Below are positions 1-7,811 of a DNA stretch of 31,904 bases, piece by piece. Both the position numbers and the translations under genes were made by a program. The notes under the pieces are model-generated. The model was not told where the DNA came from and ran no database searches. It was given only the letters and a program-made list of their open reading frames with translations. How positions within the stretch are numbered: the first letter of the stretch is position 1; each line of letters starts with the position of its first letter. The stretch comes from QNZT01 sp964651755 (GTDB lineage Bacteria > Campylobacterota > Campylobacteria > Campylobacterales > QNZT01), in assembly GCA_964651755.1 (NCBI GenBank), contig CAZYZD010000017.1, positions 1 to 31,904 of the forward strand, in the 5' to 3' direction.

Positions 1-368
1 ATATATTTTCTGACTGTCAAAGTTTTCTTATCGACCCATGCAGTCAGACCACATCCGGCTTCACAGTTGGAACAAACAGTTGGAACAATAGTGTAATCAT
101 GAACTTTAATACCATCTGGATTGTTTTTTGATTCGACGCCATTTCTACCTGTACCGCCTCTTTTCCAGTCATCACCATCAAGTTCCAGAAAACTGTCCCA
201 CTCTGATTGTGGTGGATAGAAATCCAGATTCGCAGGGGTTGGTGTAAATTTTGCAGGTTCTTCTGATTCTAAAGCTACAACATTGGTGAAAACACCGGTT
301 GCAACTGTGGCACCGGCTACACCATAAGCTGTGCCTTTTAAAAATTTTCTTCTACTTTCTAAAAACAT
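1..368 (-). CDS. Molybdopterin oxidoreductase catalytic subunit, polysulfide/thiosulfate reductase type (PsrA/PhsA-like), N-terminal part
   Basis: Only the first 122 codons are in the window; the gene runs off the left edge. The N-terminus carries a twin-arginine signal (SRRKFLK, residues 5-11) followed by an Ala/Gly/Val-rich stretch, so the folded enzyme should be exported by Tat. After a linker of about 65 residues comes the start of the iron-sulfur motif of the DMSO-reductase family, C99-x2-C102-x3-C106. The ATG sits 12 nt after the stop of the NrfD gene with GAGGAG just upstream, so this is the third gene of the operon. Family members reduce polysulfide, thiosulfate or tetrathionate (or run in reverse) at a periplasmic Mo-bis-MGD centre. 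The substrate cannot be told from this fragment. The gene order B-C-A differs from the A-B-C order known for Wolinella psr. Confidence 0.85.
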   Translation of the reverse strand, partial: MFLESRRKFLKGTAYGVAGATVATGVFTNVVALESEEPAKFTPTPANLDFYPPQSEWDSFLELDGDDWKRGGTGRNGVESKNNPDGIKVHDYTIVPTVCSNCEAGCGLTAWVDKKTLTVRKY

Positions 369-380
369 TTACCTCTCCTC

Positions 381-1283
381 CTAGCTCAGTGATAATAGTT
401 GTGGTATGATTAACCATACATGTTTGGTCATATAAAGACCAACGATTGCCAGTACACCTGCAAGTTTCAGCAGTGCACCGTCACCATTTTTTGTCGCCTT
501 GAAAGCGATAATAAAAGGAAGTATAAAAGCAATAATCTGACCAGCCCAAAAGAGCGTATAGTATTCACCGCCTGAGTGGATATGTTCCAATGTAGCTTCT
601 GCTTCAGCAAGTTTCCATGACAGGAAGTATTCACCCATATACATAGCAAATGCCAAAAATGCACTTGTTGCAAGAATAATAGCCAAATCTCTTTTTGCCT
701 CTTTGCTCCACTTCCCGCTGAACAGAGCCAGTGTACCTGCACCTGTTAAAAATGCAGCCAGTGCCATTTGGATGAGTTCTGCCGGTGTTTGCCATAGTTC
801 TCTTGCACTTGCTTCTCCCATAATAACCGCAGTATAAAGTGTGACTGGAACTGCCAGCACTACAGCAGCTTTTAGAAGTGTATCGTAAAGACCGTCAGTC
901 TGTTTTTTTACAATGACCAAAAATGCCATAAATGCGATAACACCTGTCAGTGCAGTGGCAAACCAGGCACCGACAGTAATAGCTGAAGTCCAGTGTGGAT
1001 GAAGGAAAATATTGATCATTCTAAAGGGTTGATGCAGATCCAGCAAAGTAAAGAGCAGGAAAATATTTAAAAAGATGAATGCAATAACCGGCAAAATCTT
1101 TTTCAAACCGGGAAGATTGTCCGAACCATATCTGGCAAGCAAGTACCCGCCAACGAGGATGACACCGGTTGCGATACTCTTCGCCCACATATTGAGGGTG
1201 ATCATCCAACCCCATACGATTCCGGGAAGAGCAACATCCAAAGTAACGATTGCGTTGTTGAAACTGTGTGCATGTTCTACCAT
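381..1283 (-). CDS. NrfD/PsrC-type membrane anchor subunit
   Basis: About 300 residues with eight or nine hydrophobic spans, as in the NrfD/PsrC family. These proteins pass electrons between the quinone pool and the ferredoxin subunit of periplasmic molybdoenzymes. A longer reading from an upstream ATG at 1301 adds six residues (MERGTK). I chose the ATG at 1283 because AAAGGGG lies at good spacing before it and it begins one nucleotide after the TAA of the ferredoxin gene; the longer reading would put that AAAGGGG inside the gene. NrfD relatives typically begin shortly before the first helix, as here. It sits between its two partner subunits, which supports one membrane-bound complex. Confidence 0.88.
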   Translation of the reverse strand: MVEHAHSFNNAIVTLDVALPGIVWGWMITLNMWAKSIATGVILVGGYLLARYGSDNLPGLKKILPVIAFIFLNIFLLFTLLDLHQPFRMINIFLHPHWTSAITVGAWFATALTGVIAFMAFLVIVKKQTDGLYDTLLKAAVVLAVPVTLYTAVIMGEASARELWQTPAELIQMALAAFLTGAGTLALFSGKWSKEAKRDLAIILATSAFLAFAMYMGEYFLSWKLAEAEATLEHIHSGGEYYTLFWAGQIIAFILPFIIAFKATKNGDGALLKLAGVLAIVGLYMTKHVWLIIPQLLSLS

Positions 1284-1284
1284 C

Positions 1285-1923
1285 TTAGTGCCCCTTTCCA
1301 ATATGTTTCAAATGCGTGATATTGTTAAACAGATTGTATCCTTCGATACGTTTTGCAGCCAGAGGATTGAGTTGTGCCTGTCCGCCACCGACATAAAAGT
1401 GTTTCGGTTTGGTGTTTTTTTCAGGTTTTCTGACCTGTACACGCTTGTCTTTGCTGATATAACGGCTGATATTACTCATCGGATCTTCAAGGTCTCCGAA
1501 AATATTTGCCTCAACAGGACAGGCGACCACACATGCCGGCATTAAACCACCTTCGATTCTATGGGCACAGTAGGTACATTTATCGGCTGTATTGGATTCA
1601 GGATCCATATAGATTGCACCGTATGGACATGCCATGATACAACCTGCACATCCGATACATCTGTCTCTGTCGATGTTGACGATACCGTTTGGCAGGTAGT
1701 GCAGGGCACTGACCGGACAGATACGTTCACAAGGTGCACTCTCACAATGGTTACATCTTAATGGCGTAAACGTTCTGGACGTATCTGGAAAAGTTCCCTG
1801 ATCTACATACTTTACCCGAAGCCGCCAGGAACTCAGCGGTACTTCATTCTCAACTTTACAGGCAACCTCACAACCTTTGCATCCCATACAAAGATCTAGG
1901 TCTACTAAAAAGCCTAATTTCAT
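1285..1923 (-). CDS. 4Fe-4S ferredoxin-type electron transfer subunit (PsrB/PhsB-like)
   Basis: 212 residues with sixteen cysteines in four groups: C12/15/18/22, C57/60/65/69, C89/92/95/99 and C116/119/131/135. This is the pattern of four [4Fe-4S] clusters in DmsB/PsrB/TtrB-type subunits. There is no signal peptide, so it should be exported together with the Tat-tagged catalytic subunit. A strong AAGGAGG precedes the ATG at 1923. It is the first gene of the operon, followed directly by the NrfD subunit. Its role is electron transfer between the membrane subunit and the molybdenum site. The assignment to this enzyme family is secure; polysulfide versus thiosulfate or tetrathionate is open. Confidence 0.9.
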   Translation of the reverse strand: MKLGFLVDLDLCMGCKGCEVACKVENEVPLSSWRLRVKYVDQGTFPDTSRTFTPLRCNHCESAPCERICPVSALHYLPNGIVNIDRDRCIGCAGCIMACPYGAIYMDPESNTADKCTYCAHRIEGGLMPACVVACPVEANIFGDLEDPMSNISRYISKDKRVQVRKPEKNTKPKHFYVGGGQAQLNPLAAKRIEGYNLFNNITHLKHIGKGH

Positions 1924-1962
1924 AAGTCCTCCTTATAGATATTATCAAAAACATAACAATAA

Positions 1963-1987
1963 ATTATATTTAAACGCATTTATTATA
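1963..1987 (-). promoter_or_regulatory. Candidate -10 boxes for the molybdoenzyme operon
   Basis: Read on the minus strand, TATAAT occurs at 1987-1982 (context GAGTTATAATAAA) and again at 1968-1963. Both lie 40-65 nt upstream of the first start codon of the operon, in the 151-nt gap after the glutamate dehydrogenase gene. No convincing -35 box is visible, which is normal for this phylum. Either or both could be used. Confidence 0.4.
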
Positions 1988-2074
1988 ACTCATAATAGTA
2001 TAAACTAAACTTATATATTGTGATTTTTGAAAGAATTAGATCTATTTTGTTTTATTTTTACTCAAAATTATATT

Positions 2075-5000
2075 TTATGTTCTGATGAGTAAGAAATGAT
2101 TAACAATTACTGATAAATCAGAAATATTGATATTGTCATTTCTTTTAAGATGAGATAACATAGTTTTATATTGTTTCATATCAAACTGTTTTTCTTTTAG
2201 GTAGTTTTGTAAAGCATGTTCGATGGCTTCTCCGCTTCTCTGATAGGAAAGCAAAGAGATCGCAAGTTCAGTCAGAAGCGATTCTATCAACATTTGAAGC
2301 TGTTCTTGTAAAAGCACTTCATTTGGTTGGCTTATTTTTATGCTTTCGATACTTTCTATAAGCAGAGGTATTTCGAACTCTTGTAAAATATGGTAAAAGA
2401 TCATGGCACATCTTTCAAATGGTGCACCTGTCTGTTTTGTGGTTTTGATTACAGCTGTGGCAAACTTGAGATAATTAATTTTAGAAAAGAAATCATTAAT
2501 TATTATATTATCTGTTGCAAATACCTGTTGTGGTATATTAATCTTTTGAGTGATTGCTTTAATGGCATTTTTATAATCCAGAATTGTTTCAAAACAGAAT
2601 TCCTCAGCTTTAAGGCTTCGCAGCATCCATTTGATATTGTATTCTATCTTCTCTTCTATGGTCATAAGCATATTATACTGCTTCTCAACAGATAAATGAT
2701 AATCATTTCTGTATATTTCGAAACGTACATCATTGGCATCGTAAAGTTGGTTGGTAATAAGATATGCTTTAATTTTAAGCAAAAACTTTTCATTGCCGAG
2801 ATCATGGTAATCACTTAAGAAAGTTGCTCCATATTGATTGATGATCTTGTTTGCAATAATCATAGAAATAATCTCTTTCTTCAAAGGATGGTTAAATATT
2901 GCATCCTCATAAAGGGCGACAAACTCTTTGGGAAAATATTTGAAAAGATATTTATGAAAAAAATTCTCACCTTCATACAGGTTACTTTCATTGAGAATTT
3001 TTTTAAGGAAAATTTTTGCATATAGCAGTATTACAGAAAGAGCCGGACGAATGATATAGCCTTTTTTATCTATAATTTCATCAAAATCTGTATCTTTAGG
3101 CAGGTCAAAATAGCGACGTTTGAATACATCCAGATTGTTTTCAAGAAGATTGATCACTTTGATAAACTCTTTTGTTTTTTCTTTTGACCGTCTTCTATCC
3201 AGTGCAATGCTGAGTGCCTGGAAATAGTTTGTCCATAGTACACTATTGACAACATGTTCTGTCATGCTTTTTAAGGTATCATACTTCTTGTTTGGCGTAA
3301 TGAGATTTTTGTCTACCAGTGCATTGAGAATGATTTTCAGATTAACTTCATGATCACTGGTATTGACACCTGCTGCATTATCGATACTATCAAGATGAAT
3401 TTTACCTCCGTTTATGGCATATTCGTAACGTGCTTTTTGTGTAAGTCCCAGATTACCGCCTTCACAGATGCAAAATGCTCTGACTTCGTTTGCATCAATA
3501 CGGACATATTCATTCTCTTTGTCACCTACATCCAGATTACTCTCTTCGGAAGATTTGATATATGTCCCCACACCGCCGTTATAAATCATATCGACAGGAA
3601 GTTTTAAAAGCAAAGCTGCGATTTCTTCGCCGTCTAGTATGCTTTTTTTTGTTTTTAAAAATGCCTGTAATTCAGGGTCTATTTCAATTTCTCGTTGAGT
3701 ACGTTTGAAAACAGCCCCTCCTCTGGAAAGTTTTTTGGAATCATAGTCCGACCATTTATGATGTTTGCTTTCAAAGAGTCTGAGCCGTTCTTTATAGGCG
3801 GTTTCCAAGTCTGGATCAGGGTCGATAAAGACTTCATCATGGCTGATGGCGCCGATGAGTTTGAATTTTTCACTTGCAATCAAGCCATTTCCAAAAACAT
3901 CACCGCCCATAGAGCCTATACCGACTACAGAGATAGGCTCTTTATAAAAGTTGATACCTTTTTCAATAAAAAAACGCTCTACTGATCTAAGTGCGCCTTT
4001 GGCAGTAATCCCCAGTTTTTTATGGTGAAATCCATTGCTGCCGCCGCTTGCAAAAGCATCGCCGATCCAGAAACCACGTTTTTGAGCAATCTGATTGGCT
4101 GTATCGCTCATATTGGATGTCCCCCTGTCTGCGGCTACGACGAAGTAAGTATCTTCTTTGTCGTATGCTACAATTTGTTCAGGATGAATAACCCGGTTAT
4201 TTTGTTTGTTATCGACCATATCCAAAAGCGCATGGATAAATTCGCTGTAAAAGAAAGTGAATTCTTCTATTGAAAGTTTTTCTTTGGGAATATCAATAAC
4301 AAATCCACCTTTTGCTCCGCTGGGAATAATGATGGCATTTTTACCTTCCTGTGCAGCCATTAAAGATTTTACTTCCTGTCTGTAATCATCTTGTCGGCTG
4401 CTGTATCTGAGACCGCCTCTGGCAATTTTACCCATTCGAAGATGTGTGCCCTGAAACTCTTCATGATATACATATATTTCAATCTGTGGCTGGATACCTT
4501 TAAGATGGTGTTTAAGCTGGTCAAGATCTATTTTAAAAGCAATAGTTTTTTTATATAGATAGTAGTTTGTTCGTACACAATGTTGTAGAATTTTGAAAAA
4601 AAGTTTTAAGATTCTATCATCATCACTTTCTTTGACTTCTTTAAATTGACTGATAATTTTACTTGAAATTTCCTCTATCTTTTTTTTTCGTGTTTTGAGT
4701 TTTGGATCAAATTTTACGATAAAGTAATCCAGAAAATATTTGGTTATCTCATGATAAGTGATAAGTGTTTTTAGAATCTTTGGAATGTTGAACTCCAAAA
4801 CCAATTGATTTTCATAGTGTGTAATAGCGCGAAAAAGTAAAACAGAGTGTATATTGAAGTTTTCATGATAAGCCAGGGCAAAAAGTGCACAACTCTCCTT
4901 TTTCTTATTTTGCAGGGCATAGAGTAAAATTTCTTTGATATGTGTTTCATGTTTTTTGAGTAGTTGGGGTTTACTAACATAAAGATAGAGTTTAGTGACA

Positions 5001-5251
5001 AATATATTTTTCCCATTATTAACAAGTTTAAATGATATCTCATTTTTTACTTTAAAACTAAAATCATGAATAATAGGAATAATATCAGAAAGAGAAAGTT
5101 GGGTATCTGAAAATATTTTTACAATAGAAGGGTGATCATAAATTTCAATTGCCATACCTTTTTTTATGAGGGAATTTAGTGTTTCATCCTGAAGCGTTAA
5201 GTCACTCTTTTCTATTAGCTGGTCACAAATCTGCTGTAGTTGGTTGGGCAT
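2075..5251 (-). CDS. NAD-dependent glutamate dehydrogenase, large type (about 1058 aa)
   Basis: Deaminates glutamate to 2-oxoglutarate and ammonium with NAD+. Family motifs are clear: ARGGLRYSSR near residue 280, the catalytic-lysine segment PSGAKGGF near 310, AADRGTSNMSD and GDAFASGGSNG further on, and the nucleotide-binding segment GIGSMGGDVFGNG near 447. At 1058 residues it is shorter than the roughly 1600-residue GDH-180 enzymes and lacks most of their N-terminal regulatory region, but the catalytic part is complete and the reading frame is open. The ATG at 5251 is preceded by AAGGAG. It is monocistronic or read into the molybdoenzyme operon 151 nt downstream. Together with amtB-glnB elsewhere in the window it points to active glutamate and ammonium metabolism. 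Confidence 0.92.
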   Translation of the reverse strand: MPNQLQQICDQLIEKSDLTLQDETLNSLIKKGMAIEIYDHPSIVKIFSDTQLSLSDIIPIIHDFSFKVKNEISFKLVNNGKNIFVTKLYLYVSKPQLLKKHETHIKEILLYALQNKKKESCALFALAYHENFNIHSVLLFRAITHYENQLVLEFNIPKILKTLITYHEITKYFLDYFIVKFDPKLKTRKKKIEEISSKIISQFKEVKESDDDRILKLFFKILQHCVRTNYYLYKKTIAFKIDLDQLKHHLKGIQPQIEIYVYHEEFQGTHLRMGKIARGGLRYSSRQDDYRQEVKSLMAAQEGKNAIIIPSGAKGGFVIDIPKEKLSIEEFTFFYSEFIHALLDMVDNKQNNRVIHPEQIVAYDKEDTYFVVAADRGTSNMSDTANQIAQKRGFWIGDAFASGGSNGFHHKKLGITAKGALRSVERFFIEKGINFYKEPISVVGIGSMGGDVFGNGLIASEKFKLIGAISHDEVFIDPDPDLETAYKERLRLFESKHHKWSDYDSKKLSRGGAVFKRTQREIEIDPELQAFLKTKKSILDGEEIAALLLKLPVDMIYNGGVGTYIKSSEESNLDVGDKENEYVRIDANEVRAFCICEGGNLGLTQKARYEYAINGGKIHLDSIDNAAGVNTSDHEVNLKIILNALVDKNLITPNKKYDTLKSMTEHVVNSVLWTNYFQALSIALDRRRSKEKTKEFIKVINLLENNLDVFKRRYFDLPKDTDFDEIIDKKGYIIRPALSVILLYAKIFLKKILNESNLYEGENFFHKYLFKYFPKEFVALYEDAIFNHPLKKEIISMIIANKIINQYGATFLSDYHDLGNEKFLLKIKAYLITNQLYDANDVRFEIYRNDYHLSVEKQYNMLMTIEEKIEYNIKWMLRSLKAEEFCFETILDYKNAIKAITQKINIPQQVFATDNIIINDFFSKINYLKFATAVIKTTKQTGAPFERCAMIFYHILQEFEIPLLIESIESIKISQPNEVLLQEQLQMLIESLLTELAISLLSYQRSGEAIEHALQNYLKEKQFDMKQYKTMLSHLKRNDNINISDLSVIVNHFLLIRT

Positions 5252-5269
5252 GAAATACTCCTTCTTGCT

Positions 5270-5275
5270 ATTATA
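5270..5275 (-). promoter_or_regulatory. -10 box for the glutamate dehydrogenase gene
   Basis: Minus-strand TATAAT in the context TTAGATATAATAGC, 18 nt upstream of the start codon. Transcription would begin around 5263, giving a leader of about 12 nt that just includes the AAGGAG. A second minus-strand TATAAT at 5467-5462 lies about 190 nt further upstream. Confidence 0.5.
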
Positions 5276-5323
5276 TCTAAACTAATAAGAAATCTAAATA
5301 ATTGAATCAGAGAGGTTTTATTA

Positions 5324-5458
5324 ATGAATTCAATATCAATATTTTCTCCAAATTGGAATCAAGCTCCAGGAACCTGTATAGGTATTCAAACATCTTCTCA
5401 AAACAGACTCTGGTGTGAAAATATAGATATTAAATTTCTGCTTTTTGCATTAAAATAA
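5324..5458 (+). CDS. Possible 44-residue open reading frame, doubtful
   Basis: ATG at 5324 with AGAGAGG eight nucleotides upstream, ending in TAA at 5458. The product would be 44 residues beginning MNSISIFSPNW, with two Cys and a hydrophobic end (KFLLFALK). I recognise no family. It fills most of the 266-nt gap between the divergent glutamate dehydrogenase and serC genes, and no obvious promoter precedes it on this strand. It may equally be chance in a regulatory region, or a remnant of a longer gene. Confidence 0.15.
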   Translation: MNSISIFSPNWNQAPGTCIGIQTSSQNRLWCENIDIKFLLFALK

Positions 5459-5480
5459 TCCATTATAAGCCCAAAATAAG

Positions 5481-5486
5481 TATAAT
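5481..5486 (+). promoter_or_regulatory. -10 box of the serC-serA operon
   Basis: TATAAT in the context AAGTATAATTTC, 31 nt before the serC start. The predicted start point is near 5493, and the leader includes the strong AGGAG before the ATG. Confidence 0.55.
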
Positions 5487-5517
5487 TTCATCTACTATTA
5501 CAAAATCAGGAGAATAT

Positions 5518-6600
5518 ATGAGCAGAGTATACAATTTTGGTGCAGGTCCATCTACTATTCCTTTGGAGGCTTTGGAAGAGGCACAGCGTGAGTTGGTCGA
5601 TTATAAAGGTGAGGGAATGTCTATTATGGAGGCATCACATCGTTCAAAGATGTATGATGATGTACATCAGGAAGCATTGAGTCTGGTACGTGAACTTTAT
5701 AAAGTGCCGGAAGATTATGATATTTTGTTTTTACAGGGTGGTGCTTCAACACAGTTTGCGATGGTGCCTATGAATCTTTCACTTGGTGGAAAAGTAGAGT
5801 ATGCAGATACCGGAAGCTGGTCTTCCAAAGCGATCAAAGAGGCAAAAATCCTGGGACTTGATACTGAAATAGTAGCATCTTCCAAAGAGACAAGTTATGA
5901 TCGTATTCCATCGGAGATCAGCTTCAGCGACGATGCAGATTATGCTTACATTACCTCCAACAATACCATTTACGGTACACAGTACAAAGAGTATCCTTCG
6001 ACCAATGCACCTTTAGTGGTGGATGCTTCAAGTGATATTTTTTCTTATCCAATAGATTGGAACAAAGTAGATCTGCTTTTTGCCGGGGCACAGAAAAATG
6101 CAGGACCTTCCGGTGTGACGATAGTGATTGTCAAAAAAGAGCTTCAGGATCGTGTGAAAGAGAATGTACCGTCAATGCTTCGCTATAAAACCCATGCCGA
6201 AAAAGATTCTCTTTATAACACCCCTCCAACGTTTGGTATCTATATGCTTGGATTAGTGCTTAAATGGCTGAAAAAACAGGGTGGTGTAGAAGGTATTCAA
6301 AAGTTAAATGAAGCAAAAGCGGCGCTTCTTTATGATGCTATCGATAATTCTGACGGTTTTTATGTTGGACATGCACAGAAAGATTCCAGATCATTGATGA
6401 ATGTCTCGTTCAATATCAAAGACAAAGATGCAGATCTTGAGTCCAAACTGGTTGCACTTGCTACAGAAAATGGCATGATTGGTCTTAAAGGGCACAGATC
6501 TATAGGCGGACTTCGTGCTTCAATTTACAATGCTATGAGTATGGAAGGTGTACAGGCACTGGTTGATCTTATGAATAAATTTGCAGAAGAGAACAGATAA
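5518..6600 (+). CDS. serC: Phosphoserine aminotransferase SerC
   Basis: Transfers the amino group of glutamate to 3-phosphohydroxypyruvate, the second step of serine synthesis, using pyridoxal phosphate. The 360-residue length is normal. Visible motifs are the N-terminal FGAGPSTIP, the phosphate-binding GGASTQF near residue 75, and AGAQKNAGPSG with the PLP-binding lysine K193. ATG at 5518 follows AGGAGAAT. It is the first gene of a two-gene unit with serA, which starts one nucleotide after its stop codon, so the two consecutive enzymes of the pathway are made together. Confidence 0.96.
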   Translation: MSRVYNFGAGPSTIPLEALEEAQRELVDYKGEGMSIMEASHRSKMYDDVHQEALSLVRELYKVPEDYDILFLQGGASTQFAMVPMNLSLGGKVEYADTGSWSSKAIKEAKILGLDTEIVASSKETSYDRIPSEISFSDDADYAYITSNNTIYGTQYKEYPSTNAPLVVDASSDIFSYPIDWNKVDLLFAGAQKNAGPSGVTIVIVKKELQDRVKENVPSMLRYKTHAEKDSLYNTPPTFGIYMLGLVLKWLKKQGGVEGIQKLNEAKAALLYDAIDNSDGFYVGHAQKDSRSLMNVSFNIKDKDADLESKLVALATENGMIGLKGHRSIGGLRASIYNAMSMEGVQALVDLMNKFAEENR

Positions 6601-6601
6601 A

Positions 6602-7771
6602 ATGTATAAGATTCAGACATTAAATAAAATTTCACCGTTGGGACTGAACAGATTTCCTCATGAAGATTATGAGGTAGCAAGTGAATTTACAAATCCGGAT
6701 GCGATTGTGGTACGAAGTTTCAAAATGCATGATATGGAACTGCCTTCAAATCTGAAAGCCATTGCAAGAGCAGGAGCAGGAGTAAATAATATTCCTATTG
6801 ACAAATGTTCGGATAGAGGTATTGTTGTTTTCAATACGCCGGGTGCCAATGCCAATGCTGTTAAAGAAGCGGTACTTGGGGCAATGTTTCTTTCTGCCCG
6901 TGATATTATCGGAGGGGTTAACTGGGTGCAGAGCATTGCCGATAAAGGAGATGAAGTTCCAGCTTTGGTAGAAAAAGAGAAGTCTAACTTTGCTGGTACG
7001 GAGATCAAGGGTAAAACTCTGGGTGTGATCGGTTTGGGAGCCATCGGTGCAATGGTGGCGAATGATGCAATCGCACTTGGTATGGATGTCATAGGTTATG
7101 ATCCCTATATTTCGGTAGAGGCAGCCTGGACACTCTCTTCCCAAGTACAAAAAGCGACCGGTCTGGAGACGATGCTTTCTCAGGTAGACTATATTACGAT
7201 TCATGTACCTTTGATGGAACAGACCAAAAATATGATTAATCGTGAAAAATTTGCGATGATGCGTGATGGTGTGAAGATCATTAACTTTGCAAGAGGTGGT
7301 CTGGTACATAATGAAGATTTGAAAGAAGCAATTGCTTCAGGGAAAGTCTCATGTTATGTTACTGATTTTCCAGATGCATCGCTTTTAAATATCAAAGGGG
7401 TTATTCCTATTCCTCATCTTGGTGCATCTACGGCAGAATCGGAAGAGAATTGTGCCGTAATGGCAGTGGAACAGGTTAAAGAGTTTCTGGAAAAGGGAAA
7501 TATTAAAAATTCTGTCAATTTTCCAAACTGCTCTCTTCCACGTGTAGTAGGGGATAAAAGAGTTGTTATCTCCAATAAGAATATTCCCAATATGATCAGT
7601 GAAATCACCTCTCTTTTGGCAGATCATAATATCAATATTTGTGATATGATCAATAAAAGCCGCGGAGACTTAGCATATAATATTATCGATATTGAAGGAG
7701 ATCTCTCCGAAGATGTCTTACAATCTTTGAAAAATATTGAAGGAATTATTACCGTACGGGTAATAGACTGA
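6602..7771 (+). CDS. serA: D-3-phosphoglycerate dehydrogenase SerA, short type with C-terminal ACT domain
   Basis: Oxidises 3-phosphoglycerate to 3-phosphohydroxypyruvate with NAD+, the first step of serine synthesis. I start at MYKIQTL (6602), not at an upstream start at 6581, because 6602 lies just after the serC stop. Seen: the Rossmann motif GLGAIG at 144-149, the substrate/catalytic R231 in FARGGL, H272 in PHLGAST, and a C-terminal ACT domain from about 322. At 389 residues it lacks the extra intervening domain of the roughly 525-residue SerA I remember from most Campylobacterota. The segment that in classic SerA holds the catalytic Glu (DVFxxEP) reads TDFPDASLLN here, without that Glu. 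It resembles the short clostridial/Bacteroides type. Confidence 0.9.
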   Translation: MYKIQTLNKISPLGLNRFPHEDYEVASEFTNPDAIVVRSFKMHDMELPSNLKAIARAGAGVNNIPIDKCSDRGIVVFNTPGANANAVKEAVLGAMFLSARDIIGGVNWVQSIADKGDEVPALVEKEKSNFAGTEIKGKTLGVIGLGAIGAMVANDAIALGMDVIGYDPYISVEAAWTLSSQVQKATGLETMLSQVDYITIHVPLMEQTKNMINREKFAMMRDGVKIINFARGGLVHNEDLKEAIASGKVSCYVTDFPDASLLNIKGVIPIPHLGASTAESEENCAVMAVEQVKEFLEKGNIKNSVNFPNCSLPRVVGDKRVVISNKNIPNMISEITSLLADHNINICDMINKSRGDLAYNIIDIEGDLSEDVLQSLKNIEGIITVRVID

Positions 7772-7779
7772 ATCAAAAT

Positions 7780-7811
7780 CTATTTGTCAAAATGATTATT
7801 TTGGCAAATAG
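7780..7811. terminator. Hairpin between convergent serA and the lysozyme-like gene
   Basis: CTATTTGTCAAAAT (7780-7793) pairs with ATTTTGGCAAATAG (7798-7811) around the loop GATT: 14 pairs including one G-T. It sits between two convergent genes and includes the last codons of the minus-strand gene. On the minus strand the stem is followed by ATTTTG, so it looks mainly like that gene's terminator; it may also stop serA transcripts. Confidence 0.6.

Noticed and set aside
1284..1301. Longer start for the NrfD subunit at 1301
   Set aside because: The ribosome-binding AAAGGGG lies inside that extension and fits the ATG at 1283 better.
1075..1545. 156-codon plus-strand frame opposite the NrfD and ferredoxin genes
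   Set aside because: Entirely antisense to two genes with strong family motifs; no family features of its own.
6746..7309. 187-codon minus-strand frame across serA
   Set aside because: Antisense shadow; the plus strand encodes clear SerA motifs.
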